DNA of 64,000 nt from Desulfosarcina alkanivorans (GCF_009688945.1 NZ_AP021874.1:6572001-6636000); one strand, 5' to 3'. Positions 27,252-37,046 are shown, numbered from the stretch's first letter. A program made the numbers and translations. Notes: generated from the letters alone by a model not told the origin.

Positions 27252-29132
27252 TCATGCCTTTCTTCTTCGGGTGAATGCGAAAATGATCCCGCCGATGCCG
27301 ATAAGCAGCGGGACAAGGAAGATATTGACGAACTTGACCGTCTTGCCGAGCTGTTCGATATCGGCCCGCAGGTTTCGCCGGACAATCTTCAGTTCCTTGC
27401 TTATTTTGAGCTTTTCTTCCTGGAACCGGGCGATCTCTTTTTCCTGTTCTTCGCTCAGGATGGCGCGCTGGGAGGCATCCTTCTGCTGATCGAGCACGCG
27501 CAGTTTCTCGTTGGTTTCCTCCACCTGGCGGACCAGGGCCTGCTCCCGGTCGAGCCACCGGTCCTGGGCCTTGCGCTCCAATTCCTGAACCCGGGTGAAG
27601 GGCCGTTCGAAGGTGCCCCGGGACCGGATGCTGATCAGGGCGGGGTCGCCGGTCAGCATTTCGCAGGTGTTGAGCATGAAGTTCAGGTTGTCGTTGAAGA
27701 TGTTGGACATGGTGAAGCCCAACAGGTTCTGCTGGCTCAGGTAGTAGCCGTCATACAGCAGGTCGCTGTCCGCCACCACCACGATGACAGCGGCTGACGT
27801 GCCTTCCTTCAATGGGGCTTGGGATGGCTCGGGGTCCGTCTCGGGCACGTCCTCGCCGGCTTGGGGGGCCGCCGGCGGTTTCCCTTCCGGAAACGCGGTC
27901 TTGAACGTGCCCGAGATGCGCACGGCCAGGTTGCGTGCCTCCCCCGACGGTTTGAAGTCCCGCCGCAGGGCCGCCACATCCATGTTGTGGGCGAAGGCGT
28001 CCACTTTTTTGTTGTTGGTACTGGTTTGAATCAGGGACTCGACGGTATAGGCGCTGTCCGGCATGGCCTCGATGGCGCCGGCAACGGGCAGCAGCATGGA
28101 CTCCAGGTTGGCGGTAATCAGGTTGTCCGCGTTGAAGGCACCGGCCTGGGCGGAAAGCCACAAGGGGTTGATTTCGACCTGGTTGCTGCGATTCCGCAGT
28201 CGCGTGGCGTAGGTGTAGTCGGCCACGGCCTTTCCCGTTTCCATGGAAATGCCCCAGGCTTTGAACAGGGATTCGGGTATTGAGCCGCCGGGCCCCATGC
28301 GCGGGTCGTCCATCAGCGACAGGGGGTCGGCAAAGACAATGGCGTTGCCGCCGCCCAGGATATACTGATCCACGGCAAACGCCAGGCCGTCTGACATATT
28401 TTTGGGGTGGAACAGCACCAGCAGCCCCGCCGCCGGGTCGATGCGCTCGGCATCCGGCTGCACCTCGATCAAGTCGTAGGTCTTGCGCAGCTCCTGGATG
28501 AAAAACCAGGGCTCCGAACCGGGGCGGGATCCGCCCATGCCCATGTTCATGGGCGGGCTGCCGAACACCGGCAGGCCGCTGAACACGGCAATCTTCATGC
28601 GGTCCGTCGTTTGCACTCGGGAGATGATGCGGGTCAGATCATACTCCAGCCGCGTCTCCTGGGTGGGGTCGATGAAGGCAATGGCCGCTTCCTGGTCGGC
28701 GGCCAGGGCGACCAGCCCCAGGTACACCTGATCGCCGGCTGGCAGGCTGATGCCTTTCATGCCGTATTTGATGGCCCACTCCTCCTCTTCGGAATCGGGT
28801 TTGGGATCGTAGACCTCGACTGAAATGCGGCCTTTTCCGTATTGTTCGTACTCGGAAAGAAAATCGATCACCCGCTGGGCAAATGTCTTTATGTGGGACG
28901 GGATGTTGACCACGTGCTTGCTGTAAAACACCTTGATCACCACCTCCTGGTCCAGTTCGGCAAGGATGGTCCGCGTTCCCGGGGACAATGAATACAGATT
29001 GTCTTCGGTGGCGTCCCACCGCAGGGTCGTGCGGGATAAAAGAATGTTCACCAGCACGATGATGACGAGCACCAGCAAGGCGCTGCCGGCCGAAAATGCA
29101 GTTTTTCCAATGCGTCTTTTTCCATCGCTCAT
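27252..29132 (-). CDS. GldG-like ABC transporter auxiliary protein
   Basis: A 626-residue membrane protein of the ABC_transp_aux/GldG family: N-terminal TM (LLVLVIIVLVNILLS), then a periplasmic domain beginning RWDATEDNLYSLSPGTRTIL, typical of the family, the MKIAVFSGLPVF and GGGNAIVFADPLS segments of a glutamine-amidotransferase-like fold, a coiled coil at about 540-600, and a C-terminal TM (IFLVPLLIGIGGIIFAF). It presumably couples the ABC permease to a periplasmic substrate. Gld proteins serve gliding in Bacteroidota, but homologues are widespread and do not imply gliding. Confidence 0.87.
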   Translation of the reverse strand: MSDGKRRIGKTAFSAGSALLVLVIIVLVNILLSRTTLRWDATEDNLYSLSPGTRTILAELDQEVVIKVFYSKHVVNIPSHIKTFAQRVIDFLSEYEQYGKGRISVEVYDPKPDSEEEEWAIKYGMKGISLPAGDQVYLGLVALAADQEAAIAFIDPTQETRLEYDLTRIISRVQTTDRMKIAVFSGLPVFGSPPMNMGMGGSRPGSEPWFFIQELRKTYDLIEVQPDAERIDPAAGLLVLFHPKNMSDGLAFAVDQYILGGGNAIVFADPLSLMDDPRMGPGGSIPESLFKAWGISMETGKAVADYTYATRLRNRSNQVEINPLWLSAQAGAFNADNLITANLESMLLPVAGAIEAMPDSAYTVESLIQTSTNNKKVDAFAHNMDVAALRRDFKPSGEARNLAVRISGTFKTAFPEGKPPAAPQAGEDVPETDPEPSQAPLKEGTSAAVIVVVADSDLLYDGYYLSQQNLLGFTMSNIFNDNLNFMLNTCEMLTGDPALISIRSRGTFERPFTRVQELERKAQDRWLDREQALVRQVEETNEKLRVLDQQKDASQRAILSEEQEKEIARFQEEKLKISKELKIVRRNLRADIEQLGKTVKFVNIFLVPLLIGIGGIIFAFTRRRKA

Positions 29133-29147
29133 GGATTCAGGCCTCCT

Positions 29148-29900
29148 TTATGCCGATTCCCGGTTTTGCAGAATAACACCGTTGACAAAGATCATGAAGA
29201 CCATCACCGACAGGTAGTAGAGCAGGTCCCGAACGTCCAGCACGCCCCGGGCGATCGAGGCGAAATGCGAAAGAACGCTGGTCGATGATACGAGATCCAC
29301 CAGCCACGCCGGCGCCCAGCCGGACAAAACCGCGGTTACCGGTGCGAACCCGGCCAGGATCAGGAACAGGCAGGCCACCACCGCCAGAATGAAGCTGACC
29401 ACCTGGCTCCGGGTGAGCGCCGAGGTCATGCTGCCGACACTCAAAAACGTGCCGGCCATGAGGAATGAACCCACATAGGCGCAAAAAATCACTCCCAGAT
29501 CCGGATTGCCCAGGAACATGACGGTCAGCACCAGGGGAAAGGTCAGTGCCAGGGCAATGCCGATAAAGAACCAGGCGGCCAGGAATTTGCCCAGGACGAC
29601 ATCGGTGACCGTCACCGGCAGGGTCAGCAGCAGTTCGATGGTTCCCAGCCGGCGCTCCTCCGCCCACAGCCGCATGGCCACGGCAGGCACAAGGAACATG
29701 AACAGCCACGGGTGCCACTGGAAGAATCCTTTCAGGTCCGCCTGTCCGGCTTCGAAAAAGTTGCTGATGTAGAAAGTGAAAAATCCGGTCAGGAGGAGAA
29801 AGATCACGATGAAGACGTAGGCGACCGGGGAACCGAAATATCCGGCCAGTTCGCGTTTCATGATGATCCGTATGTTTCTCAAAAAATTACCGTTCTGCAT
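29148..29900 (-). CDS. ABC-2 type permease (GldF-like)
   Basis: A 250-residue integral membrane permease with about six helices; the family motif RLWAEERRLGTIELLLTLPV occurs after TM2. ATG 29900 is preferred because GGAG lies 6 bases upstream; an in-frame ATG four codons earlier has a poorer site. It pairs with the ATPase gene upstream and the GldG-like gene downstream in one transcription unit. The substrate is unknown. Confidence 0.88.
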   Translation of the reverse strand: MQNGNFLRNIRIIMKRELAGYFGSPVAYVFIVIFLLLTGFFTFYISNFFEAGQADLKGFFQWHPWLFMFLVPAVAMRLWAEERRLGTIELLLTLPVTVTDVVLGKFLAAWFFIGIALALTFPLVLTVMFLGNPDLGVIFCAYVGSFLMAGTFLSVGSMTSALTRSQVVSFILAVVACLFLILAGFAPVTAVLSGWAPAWLVDLVSSTSVLSHFASIARGVLDVRDLLYYLSVMVFMIFVNGVILQNRESA

Positions 29901-29961
29901 GGGCCGCTCCATTGGTTGTTGATTCCTTGAAAAGCTGGCAATTGATCAGGAGGACGGTCGA

Positions 29962-30900
29962 TCATTTGCCGGTGGTGATATCACGAAACACATCGTCCAG
30001 CCGGCCCTGTTCGACGAAGACCGAGGCAATGGTCGCCCCGTTCCGGCCGACGGAGGCGATCACCCGGTCGGCAACCGGCACCGCCGGGTCGCCGGGGAAG
30101 ATGCGCAGGGTCGTCCGGTCGGCATCGGCATCCACCACCGAAACCGATGCCACTCCGTCGAGTGTGGTGATCTCTTTTTCCAGGCCATCGCGTTCCGCCC
30201 CCGTAACGGTAAGGACAACGGACCCGTGAAAGCCCGACCGTTGTCGAAGCCCGTCAGGGGTGTCATCCGCCACCACCTTGCCGTCCGCAATGATGATGGC
30301 ACGGCTGCAGACGGTGTCCACCTCGTCGAGGATGTGGGTTGAAAAGATAATGGCCTTGGTTGCGCTCATCTCCCGGATCATCAGGCGCACTTCATGTTTC
30401 TGATTGGGGTCCAGCCCGTCGGTGGGTTCGTCGAGGATCAGGTATTCGGGGTCGTGCAGGATGCTCTGGGCGAAGCAGACCCGCTGCTTGTAGCCCTTGG
30501 ACAGGGTGTTCACCGCCTGATGGCGGACGCCGGTCAGAAAACATCGCTCCAGGGTCTCGCCCACCCGCTGTTTTCTGGCGGCGCCAGAGAATCCGCGGAT
30601 GTCGGCACAGAAGTCCAGATAGCGGATGACCGTCATGTCCGGGTAGACCGGTGCGTTTTCAGGAAGGTACCCGATTTTTTTGCGGGCGGCGATGGATTGG
30701 GTCAAAATGTCGTTGCCGCCGACGATTACCGTCCCGTCCGTCGGCGGGAAAAATCCGGTGATCATTCTCATGGTGGTGGACTTCCCCGCGCCATTGGGGC
30801 CTAAAAAACCAAGTATTTCGCCCTTTTCCGCGGTAAAGGAGATGTTGTCCACCGCCAGATGACTGCCGAACTGCTTGGTCAGGTGCTTGACTTCAATCAT
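29962..30900 (-). CDS. ABC transporter ATPase (GldA-like)
   Basis: A 312-residue ATP-binding subunit with Walker A GPNGAGKST, the Q-loop region GYLPENAPVYPDMT, signature LSKGYKQR, Walker B YLILDEPTDGLDP and the H-loop STHILDEV. A C-terminal extension of about 90 residues is a regulatory domain seen in ABC-2 exporters. The start is ATG 30900 with AAGGAG upstream; the longer open frame reads an arginine-rich non-homologous stretch. First gene of the four-gene exporter cluster. Confidence 0.93.
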   Translation of the reverse strand: MIEVKHLTKQFGSHLAVDNISFTAEKGEILGFLGPNGAGKSTTMRMITGFFPPTDGTVIVGGNDILTQSIAARKKIGYLPENAPVYPDMTVIRYLDFCADIRGFSGAARKQRVGETLERCFLTGVRHQAVNTLSKGYKQRVCFAQSILHDPEYLILDEPTDGLDPNQKHEVRLMIREMSATKAIIFSTHILDEVDTVCSRAIIIADGKVVADDTPDGLRQRSGFHGSVVLTVTGAERDGLEKEITTLDGVASVSVVDADADRTTLRIFPGDPAVPVADRVIASVGRNGATIASVFVEQGRLDDVFRDITTGK

Positions 30901-31377
30901 GGGTGTGCGGTCTCCTTGGCCTTTGAATTGACTGGTGGCAATGGCAGCACGCCGCCTGCCGTGTCGCCGTCGCCGGCGTGCAGGGCCTGCAGGGGGCAAC
31001 ACTGTGCTCACGGGTGGTGCGCTGTATGGTGACAACAGGCCGGAAGATGACGGGAATACTCACCCGGGCCCGAAACGGCGGCCTGCAAAATCATGAAAAA
31101 ATAATATTTGATCGTCACATGTCAAGTCTGTTCGCGAAGCGCCACGGGACAACTGAATCCGGATTAAATATCTGCCGCTGTCCATTTTTCGGACATGCCG
31201 GTGGAAGCGACCAGACCCGGAGGGCCGACGTCTGCGTCCGGACCCAGCGCCAACTTCAAAACAGCCCGTTTCGACCCGGTGGGCCAGCTTTTGCGAATGT
31301 CGGGCAAATCGTTGCCCCACAGCGGTCTATAGCGGACGACAGGGGCCGGTCAACGGCCTGTTTTCAAGGATTTTTTC
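30901..31377. other. divergent intergenic region between ABC exporter and Qrc operon
   Basis: About 480 bases without a recognisable gene; an 86-codon minus-strand frame lacks start signals. It must contain the exporter promoter on the minus strand, which I could not pin down. Confidence 0.35.
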
Positions 31378-31406
31378 TTGACAAAACGACCAACGGCCGA
31401 TAGAAA
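31378..31406 (+). promoter_or_regulatory. candidate promoter of the qrc operon
   Basis: Perfect -35 TTGACA (31378-31383), a 17-base spacer and -10 TAGAAA (31401-31406). It implies a leader of about 210 bases, which contains a GGCGGG/CCCGCC hairpin at 31442-31460. Confidence 0.5.
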
Positions 31407-31620
31407 GTCGCAAGATTTACCTCCCGTGATTTTTACTCATGGGCGGGATTGCCTCCCGCCTTAACAATTTACACACGCAGGTATCGTTAACGAACGCGGC
31501 GTGTTCGAAAATGGAGCCGCATGGGCCCTGGGCCGATGCGGCGACTGGCGCAGGGGTTTTAAGTTTAATCGGTTATGGTTTCACCACAGAAATCATCACA
31601 CAGCGGTTGACGGAGATTCC

Positions 31621-32310
31621 ATGAGTACCAAAGATGAAAAGGCGAAAGAGGTGATGGATGAGGGTACGGCACATGCCAAAGGGGGCAGGGATACCGGGGC
31701 CGGCGGATTTATCATCCTGTTCTTCATCATCGGCTTTGCAGCCAGCATGGTGTTGGGGTGGGTGGTTTTTCCCCAACTCCTTTATTCCCAGAAGCAGCAA
31801 CCGTTCAATTTCAATCATGCCCTGCACGTAGAGGAAGTGGACGAGGGCTGCGAAAGTTGTCACTTCTTCAGGGACGACGGCAGCTTTTCAGGAATTCCCA
31901 AGCTGGCTCAGTGCACGGATTGTCATGAAGAGCCCATGGGCGACACCGAAGATGAAGAGATTTTTGTCGAGCAGTATGTTACCCGGGACAGGGAAGTGCC
32001 CTGGTTGTCATACTCCCGCCAGCCGGACTGCGTGTTCTTTTCCCATGCCGCCCACGTGATCGGCGCCAAGATGGACTGTGTTTCCTGCCACGGGCACATC
32101 GGCGAATCCGAAAGCTCCAGGCCATACGAATACAACCGGGTCACCGGCTACAGCCGGGACATCTGGGGCAAGAACATCGCCGGATTCAAGAAAAACAGCT
32201 GGGACCGCATGAAAATGGATGACTGCGCCCAATGCCACAAGGAGGCGGGAATCGTTCACACCTCCAGCGTTCAGACCGAGCGCGATGCCTGTTTTGTCTG
32301 CCATAAATAG
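31621..32310 (+). CDS. qrcA: Qrc complex multihaem cytochrome c subunit
   Basis: A 229-residue periplasmic cytochrome held by one N-terminal membrane helix (FIILFFIIGFAASMVLGWVV, about residues 30-52). Five canonical CxxCH motifs are visible: CESCH, CTDCH, CVSCH, CAQCH and CFVCH; the characterised protein has six haems, so one may use a variant motif. In the Qrc complex it accepts electrons from periplasmic type I cytochrome c3 (fed by hydrogenases and formate dehydrogenases) and passes them toward menaquinone. GGAG precedes ATG 31621. It heads the qrcABCD order known from sulfate reducers. Confidence 0.92.
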   Translation: MSTKDEKAKEVMDEGTAHAKGGRDTGAGGFIILFFIIGFAASMVLGWVVFPQLLYSQKQQPFNFNHALHVEEVDEGCESCHFFRDDGSFSGIPKLAQCTDCHEEPMGDTEDEEIFVEQYVTRDREVPWLSYSRQPDCVFFSHAAHVIGAKMDCVSCHGHIGESESSRPYEYNRVTGYSRDIWGKNIAGFKKNSWDRMKMDDCAQCHKEAGIVHTSSVQTERDACFVCHK

Positions 32311-32380
32311 GGGTAACGCGAAATCACGAACCGGAAAATGATTGCAGCATCTGTTTTGCATATAAGGTGAGGGGAAATTC

Positions 32381-34549
32381 ATGAAAGTTGACAGAAGAAG
32401 TTTCTTGTCGTTCGTAATCGGCGGCGCAGCAGGTACGGCCCTTTCGCCATTGCCGTGGAAACTGATGGATGATTCTTCCATCTGGTCGCAGATGTGGCCC
32501 TGGACACCGGTGCCGCCGGACGGAGAAGTGGTTTACGAAGATTCCACATGCTCCCTGTGCCCGGGCGGTTGTGGCATCTCCGTTCGCAAAGTCGACAATC
32601 GGGCCGTTAAAATCGAGGGCAAGCAGGGCCACCCCGTCAACGACGGCGGAATCTGCATTCTGGGACTTTCCGGGCTTCAATTGCTCTACGGCCCCACCCG
32701 CATCAAATCGCCCATGAAGCGAATCGGCGAGCGGGGAGAAGGAAAATGGCAGAAAATTTCCTGGGACGAAGCCACCGCCATCCTGTCGGAGAAACTCACC
32801 GATATCCGCAACAAAGGCGAAGCCCACACCGTGGCGGCCATCACCGGGGCGGACAGCGGAACGGTGCCGGCGTTGATCGAGCGTTTCATGACCGCCTACG
32901 GGTCGCCTAATTTCATGCGTATGCCGTCCCACCGGGATGCCGATGAACTGGCCGTGAAAACCCTTTTCGGTGCCAATGGCCGAATCGGTTTTGACCTGGA
33001 AAATGCCGATTTTGTCCTCAGTTTCGGCAGCGGTATCGTCGACGGATGGGGATCACCGGTTCGCATGTTCAGGGTCAGCAGCCAATGGAAGGAAAAAAAG
33101 ACCACCGTGGTTCAGGTGGAGCCGCGTCTGTCCAACAGCGCAGCCAAAGCCACCCAGTGGGTTCCGATCAATCCCGGGACCGAGGCGGACCTGGCCCTTG
33201 GCATCGCCGCATACATGATTGACCACAACCTGGCGGCCAACGCCGCTGTTTCAGGGTTGAGCAGCTGGAAAGCCGATCTGCTGGCCAGTTACGATATTGA
33301 AACGGTATCACAGACCACCGGGGTGGCCGCCGATGTGATCGTTGCACTGGCCAAGGGCTTTGCAACGGCCAACCGGCCGCTGGCGCTGTGCGGCAGGGGC
33401 AAGGGCCTCGTGGCGGGGAGCCTGCGGGAAACCGTCGCGGTTTATGCCCTCAATGCCCTGGCCGGCAATATCAACCAGGACGGCGGCATGTGGGCCGTCC
33501 CCGAAGCCGACTACATCCAGTGGCCCGATGCGGCACCCGATCAGCTGGCGTCGGCCGGCCTTGACCAGCCGCGCATCGACGGTGCCGGTGCGGGCCGCTA
33601 CGCCAATGCCCGGTATCTGCCCAACCGGCTGGCCGAGGGGATCAACGGCGGCGGGCCCTACCCCTTGCAGGTCCTGCTTGTGGCCGGCGCCAATCCCTGC
33701 CATGACCTGCCTGACACCCAAAGCGTCCAGGCCGCTTTTGCGCGCATTCCTTTTATCGTCAGTTTTTCGTCCTTCAGCGATGAAACCGCTGCCATGGCCG
33801 ACCTGTTGCTGCCCGACCATGTTTACCTGGAACGCTATGAGGATGTTTCCGTGGGCGCCGGTCTTGCCCGGCAGGTCATCGGTTTGAGCAAGCCGGTGGT
33901 GTCTCCGCAATTCAATACCCGCCACCTGGGCGAAACCATGATTGCGACGGCCAAGGCCATGGGCGGATCCATTGCCGATGCGTTTCCCTGGGACGACTAT
34001 GAAACCTGCCTGGAGGAGACCCTGGCGGAAAAATGGGATGCCCTCATGGAAGAAGGCGTGTGGGTGGAAAGCGACATCGACCCCGTAGCCAGCCGGGTTC
34101 AGCTGGCTGGAATGGATGCACCGGCCGTTCAGGCCGAGGGTGATGTGAACAGCTTTCCCCTGCTGCTCGTACCGTATGACTCCATTCGAATTTCCAGTGG
34201 CACCGCCGGGGAGCCCCCCTTCATGATCAAAACCGTTGCCGATACCGTCATTAAAGGCAAGGACGGCTTCGTTGAAGTCAATCCCCAGACCGCCAGCGCC
34301 GCCGGTCTCGACGAAGGCGCCCTGGCAACGTTGACCACGCCCCGCGGCGAAGTTCAGGTGCGGATCCACCTGTTCGAAGGAATCCGGCCCGGCGTGGTCG
34401 CCATGGCCAGAGGACTGGGCCACACCGCCTATGACGGCTACATGGCCGGCAAGGGGGTCAACGTCAACGAACTCATCGGCCCCGTTGAGGATCCGTCCTC
34501 CGGTCATGACGCAGCCTGGGGAATCCGGGCCAAGCTGGCCAAAGCCTAA
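32381..34549 (+). CDS. qrcB: Qrc complex molybdopterin-oxidoreductase-like subunit
   Basis: A 722-residue member of the complex iron-sulfur molybdoenzyme family. A twin-arginine signal is at the N-terminus (DRRSFLSFVIGGAAG), followed by cysteines for one [4Fe-4S] cluster (CSLCPGGCGI, then a fourth in GGICILG), the catalytic-subunit fold and a C-terminal ADD-type domain. Characterised QrcB retains the fold without a functional molybdenum cofactor and acts as a structural or electron-relay subunit; whether this one binds molybdenum cannot be seen. It lies 70 bases after qrcA. Confidence 0.93.
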   Translation: MKVDRRSFLSFVIGGAAGTALSPLPWKLMDDSSIWSQMWPWTPVPPDGEVVYEDSTCSLCPGGCGISVRKVDNRAVKIEGKQGHPVNDGGICILGLSGLQLLYGPTRIKSPMKRIGERGEGKWQKISWDEATAILSEKLTDIRNKGEAHTVAAITGADSGTVPALIERFMTAYGSPNFMRMPSHRDADELAVKTLFGANGRIGFDLENADFVLSFGSGIVDGWGSPVRMFRVSSQWKEKKTTVVQVEPRLSNSAAKATQWVPINPGTEADLALGIAAYMIDHNLAANAAVSGLSSWKADLLASYDIETVSQTTGVAADVIVALAKGFATANRPLALCGRGKGLVAGSLRETVAVYALNALAGNINQDGGMWAVPEADYIQWPDAAPDQLASAGLDQPRIDGAGAGRYANARYLPNRLAEGINGGGPYPLQVLLVAGANPCHDLPDTQSVQAAFARIPFIVSFSSFSDETAAMADLLLPDHVYLERYEDVSVGAGLARQVIGLSKPVVSPQFNTRHLGETMIATAKAMGGSIADAFPWDDYETCLEETLAEKWDALMEEGVWVESDIDPVASRVQLAGMDAPAVQAEGDVNSFPLLLVPYDSIRISSGTAGEPPFMIKTVADTVIKGKDGFVEVNPQTASAAGLDEGALATLTTPRGEVQVRIHLFEGIRPGVVAMARGLGHTAYDGYMAGKGVNVNELIGPVEDPSSGHDAAWGIRAKLAKA

Positions 34550-34570
34550 CCACCCTGACATGAGGTTCTG

Positions 34571-35398
34571 ATGAAACACGAGCAGAAACACAACCCGCCC
34601 ATGAGATACGGAATGGCCATCGATCTTGACAAGTGCACCGGCTGCGGCGCCTGCATGGTGGCCTGTATGTCCGAGAACAACGTGCCCTTCAAGGAAGATG
34701 AATCCAATAAGCTGGACAGCATCACCTGGATACGCGTCTACAAGCTGACCAACAATAAACCCTACCCCGATACGGAAATCTGCTATCTTCCGCGGCCCTG
34801 CCAGCACTGTGAGGGGCACGGGGGGCACAGTCCCTGCGTGTCGGTGTGCCCGGCCACGGCTACCGACTACAGCCGGGAAACGGGCATCGTCAGCCAGATT
34901 TACACCCGCTGCTTCGGTTGCCGCTACTGCATGGCGGCCTGCCCTTACCACGCACGGTATTTCAACTGGTGGGATCCGATCTGGCCCGACGGCATGGAAA
35001 AATACCTGAGTCCCAATGTGTCACCCCGCATGCGCGGTGTGGTGGAAAAATGCAGCTTCTGCTTCCACCGCTATCAGCTGGCCAAAAACAAAGCCTACCT
35101 GGACGGCGAACGCCGGGTGCCCGAAGCGGCCTACCAGACTGCCTGCACCCAGGCCTGCCCGGCAGGGGCCATTGTCTTCGGCGATCTCAACAACCCGGAA
35201 CACCAGGTGAGCCAGATCGTCAAGCCGGACCCCAAAAACGGAAATAAATCCAGGAACCCCAGGGCCTTCAGACTCCTGGAACGGCTGGGGACCAACACCA
35301 AGGTGTACTACCTGTCCAGCAGGGAGTGGGTCCGACGCGCCGGCGACAATTACCTGGCCCACGAGAAAACCGGGCAGGTTTCCCAGCCGCACCATTAA
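34571..35398 (+). CDS. qrcC: Qrc complex iron-sulfur subunit
   Basis: A 275-residue NrfC/HybA-like ferredoxin protein with four cysteine groups: KCTGCGACMVACM, PCQHCEGHGGHSPCVSVCP, RCFGCRYCMAACPYHA, and CSFCF paired with ACTQACPAGA. They fit four cubane-type clusters forming the wire from QrcA/QrcB to the membrane subunit. There is no signal peptide, consistent with export together with twin-arginine QrcB. It follows qrcB by 21 bases. Confidence 0.94.
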   Translation: MKHEQKHNPPMRYGMAIDLDKCTGCGACMVACMSENNVPFKEDESNKLDSITWIRVYKLTNNKPYPDTEICYLPRPCQHCEGHGGHSPCVSVCPATATDYSRETGIVSQIYTRCFGCRYCMAACPYHARYFNWWDPIWPDGMEKYLSPNVSPRMRGVVEKCSFCFHRYQLAKNKAYLDGERRVPEAAYQTACTQACPAGAIVFGDLNNPEHQVSQIVKPDPKNGNKSRNPRAFRLLERLGTNTKVYYLSSREWVRRAGDNYLAHEKTGQVSQPHH

Positions 35399-35480
35399 AA
35401 GCGCCATGGCGGTCAAGGCTTTTGCGCCGGAGACATAAGACAAGAACGGTAAACCGTACAGATCAAGGAGTACTTACCCT

Positions 35481-36785
35481 ATGGATTCTGCTTTAATACC
35501 CAAAGGAGTCAAGCGTTGTCCCATGTGGCAGTTCCTCCTGGGACTGGGCATCGTGGGCGCTGTCCTGGCGTGGGGCGTTTACGCCATGCTGTTGTGCTGG
35601 TTCAAGGGCCTGAACCAGACCAACATGAATGATTACTACGGGTTCGCCCTGTGGATCTGGGCGGACCTGGCGGTCATCGCCCTGGGTGGCGGTGCATTCT
35701 TCAGCGGCCTGCTCAAATACATCATCGGCAAGGACGAACTGAAGCACATCATCAATTACGCCGTGCTCATCGGCTTTATCTGCTACAGTTCCGCCCTGCT
35801 GATCCTGGCCATCGATATCGGCCAGCCCCTGCGCGGGTGGTTTATTTTCTGGCACGCCAACGTGCACTCCATGCTTACCGAGGTGGCCTTCTGCCTGTCG
35901 TGCTATTTTTCGGTGCTGACCATCGAGTACATCCCCTTGATTCTGGAAAACCGCCAGCTGGACAAGGTGCCCTTTTTTCACAACCTGAGCCACAACATGC
36001 ACGAAGTCATGGCCGTTTTCGCCGCGACCGGCGCCTTCCTCTCCTTTTTCCACCAGGGCTCCCTGGGAGGCGTGGCCGGCGTGCTCTTCGGACGTCCCTT
36101 TGCCTTCCGTGAAGGGTTGCTCATCTGGCCGTGGACGTTTTTTCTGTTCACCTGGTCCGCCGCCGCTTACGGTCCCTGCTTTACGCTGCTGATCACCTGG
36201 ATCACGGAAAAGGTGACCCGCAAAAAGCTGGTCAAGGACAACGTGGTGGAATTGCTGGCCAAGATTTCCGGCTGGATGATCTTCACCTATACCATTGCCA
36301 AGACCTGCGATTTCACCCGCTGGGCCAATATCACGGCGCCGGGTCTGGGACAGACGCTGACCGATTTTTATACCGGTAACGCCCTGTACGGCTACTGGAT
36401 CATCTTCGCCGAGATCGTTCTGGGCGGCCTGGTCCCGGCCATTATCCTGATCAGCCGGCCGTTGAGAAAGCGACCCGCCTGGCGGGTGACGGCTTTCCTG
36501 CTGGCCGTGATGGGGGTTTCCCTGAACCGCTGGGTGATGGTGCTGCAGGTTATGGCCATTCCGGTCATGCCTTTTGACAACTGGGCCCTGTACTATCCCA
36601 GCTGGCAGGAAGTGGCCACCACCATCCTGCCCGTGGCATACGGCATTATCCTGATCATGATTTCCTACCGCTATCTGCCGATCTTTCCCCAGGAGGCCGA
36701 GCTGAATCCACTCGAGGACGAGGGCGGAGCAGCAGTGGCGGCACAGATGGAATCCACACCGGACCTGGAACCGGCAAAAGCATAG
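35481..36785 (+). CDS. qrcD: Qrc complex NrfD-like membrane subunit
   Basis: A 434-residue integral membrane protein of the NrfD/PsrC family with about ten helices, starting with FLLGLGIVGAVLAWGVYAML. It holds the menaquinone site; Qrc lacks haem b here. Conserved charged residues within helices (for example around FALWIWADLAVIALGGGAFFS and FHNLSHNMHEVMAVF) are typical of the family and are proposed for proton movement. The C-terminal tail is acidic. AAGGAG lies about 11 bases before the ATG. Confidence 0.93.
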   Translation: MDSALIPKGVKRCPMWQFLLGLGIVGAVLAWGVYAMLLCWFKGLNQTNMNDYYGFALWIWADLAVIALGGGAFFSGLLKYIIGKDELKHIINYAVLIGFICYSSALLILAIDIGQPLRGWFIFWHANVHSMLTEVAFCLSCYFSVLTIEYIPLILENRQLDKVPFFHNLSHNMHEVMAVFAATGAFLSFFHQGSLGGVAGVLFGRPFAFREGLLIWPWTFFLFTWSAAAYGPCFTLLITWITEKVTRKKLVKDNVVELLAKISGWMIFTYTIAKTCDFTRWANITAPGLGQTLTDFYTGNALYGYWIIFAEIVLGGLVPAIILISRPLRKRPAWRVTAFLLAVMGVSLNRWVMVLQVMAIPVMPFDNWALYYPSWQEVATTILPVAYGIILIMISYRYLPIFPQEAELNPLEDEGGAAVAAQMESTPDLEPAKA

Positions 36786-36806
36786 CTTGTTTGAGGAGGA
36801 GAAAAT

Positions 36807-36968
36807 ATGTTCCCTTTCAGTTTTGAATGGATCTGGGACGCCGGTCACCTGGTATTTCACGGCGGCCTCTGGTATGCGTTGAATATTATCGGCCTGGGCA
36901 TGACCTACTGCGTGGTCAAAGCCGTCATCGACGCATCCAAGGGAAAGGGCGATCACGGCCATCATTAA
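36807..36968 (+). CDS. 53-residue membrane protein at the end of the qrc operon
   Basis: A short ORF with a very good ribosome-binding site (GAGGAGGA, 7 bases before ATG), 21 bases after qrcD and before the operon's terminator. It reads MFPFSFEWIWDAGH..., then one hydrophobic helix (LWYALNIIGLGMTYCVVKAV) and a charged His-rich tail (GKGDHGHH). Position and signals argue for a real small subunit or assembly factor of Qrc. The described complex has four subunits, so this would be an addition; no homologue is recalled. Confidence 0.75.
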   Translation: MFPFSFEWIWDAGHLVFHGGLWYALNIIGLGMTYCVVKAVIDASKGKGDHGHH

Positions 36969-37001
36969 GTCCCTGTCCCGCTGACCTGCTTCCAAAAAAT
37001 C

Positions 37002-37046
37002 AAAAAGCGTTTTTCCCGGATCTCGGTCCAGGGAAAAACGCTTTTT
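37002..37046 (+). terminator. strong terminator of the qrc operon
   Basis: Perfect 16-base stem AAAAAGCGTTTTTCCC / GGGAAAAACGCTTTTT with a 13-base loop; the T tract is part of the stem end. Confidence 0.92.

Noticed and set aside
27252..30900. Gliding motility locus
   Set aside because: GldA/F/G-like proteins occur widely in non-gliding bacteria, and no other gld, spr or type IX secretion genes are present.
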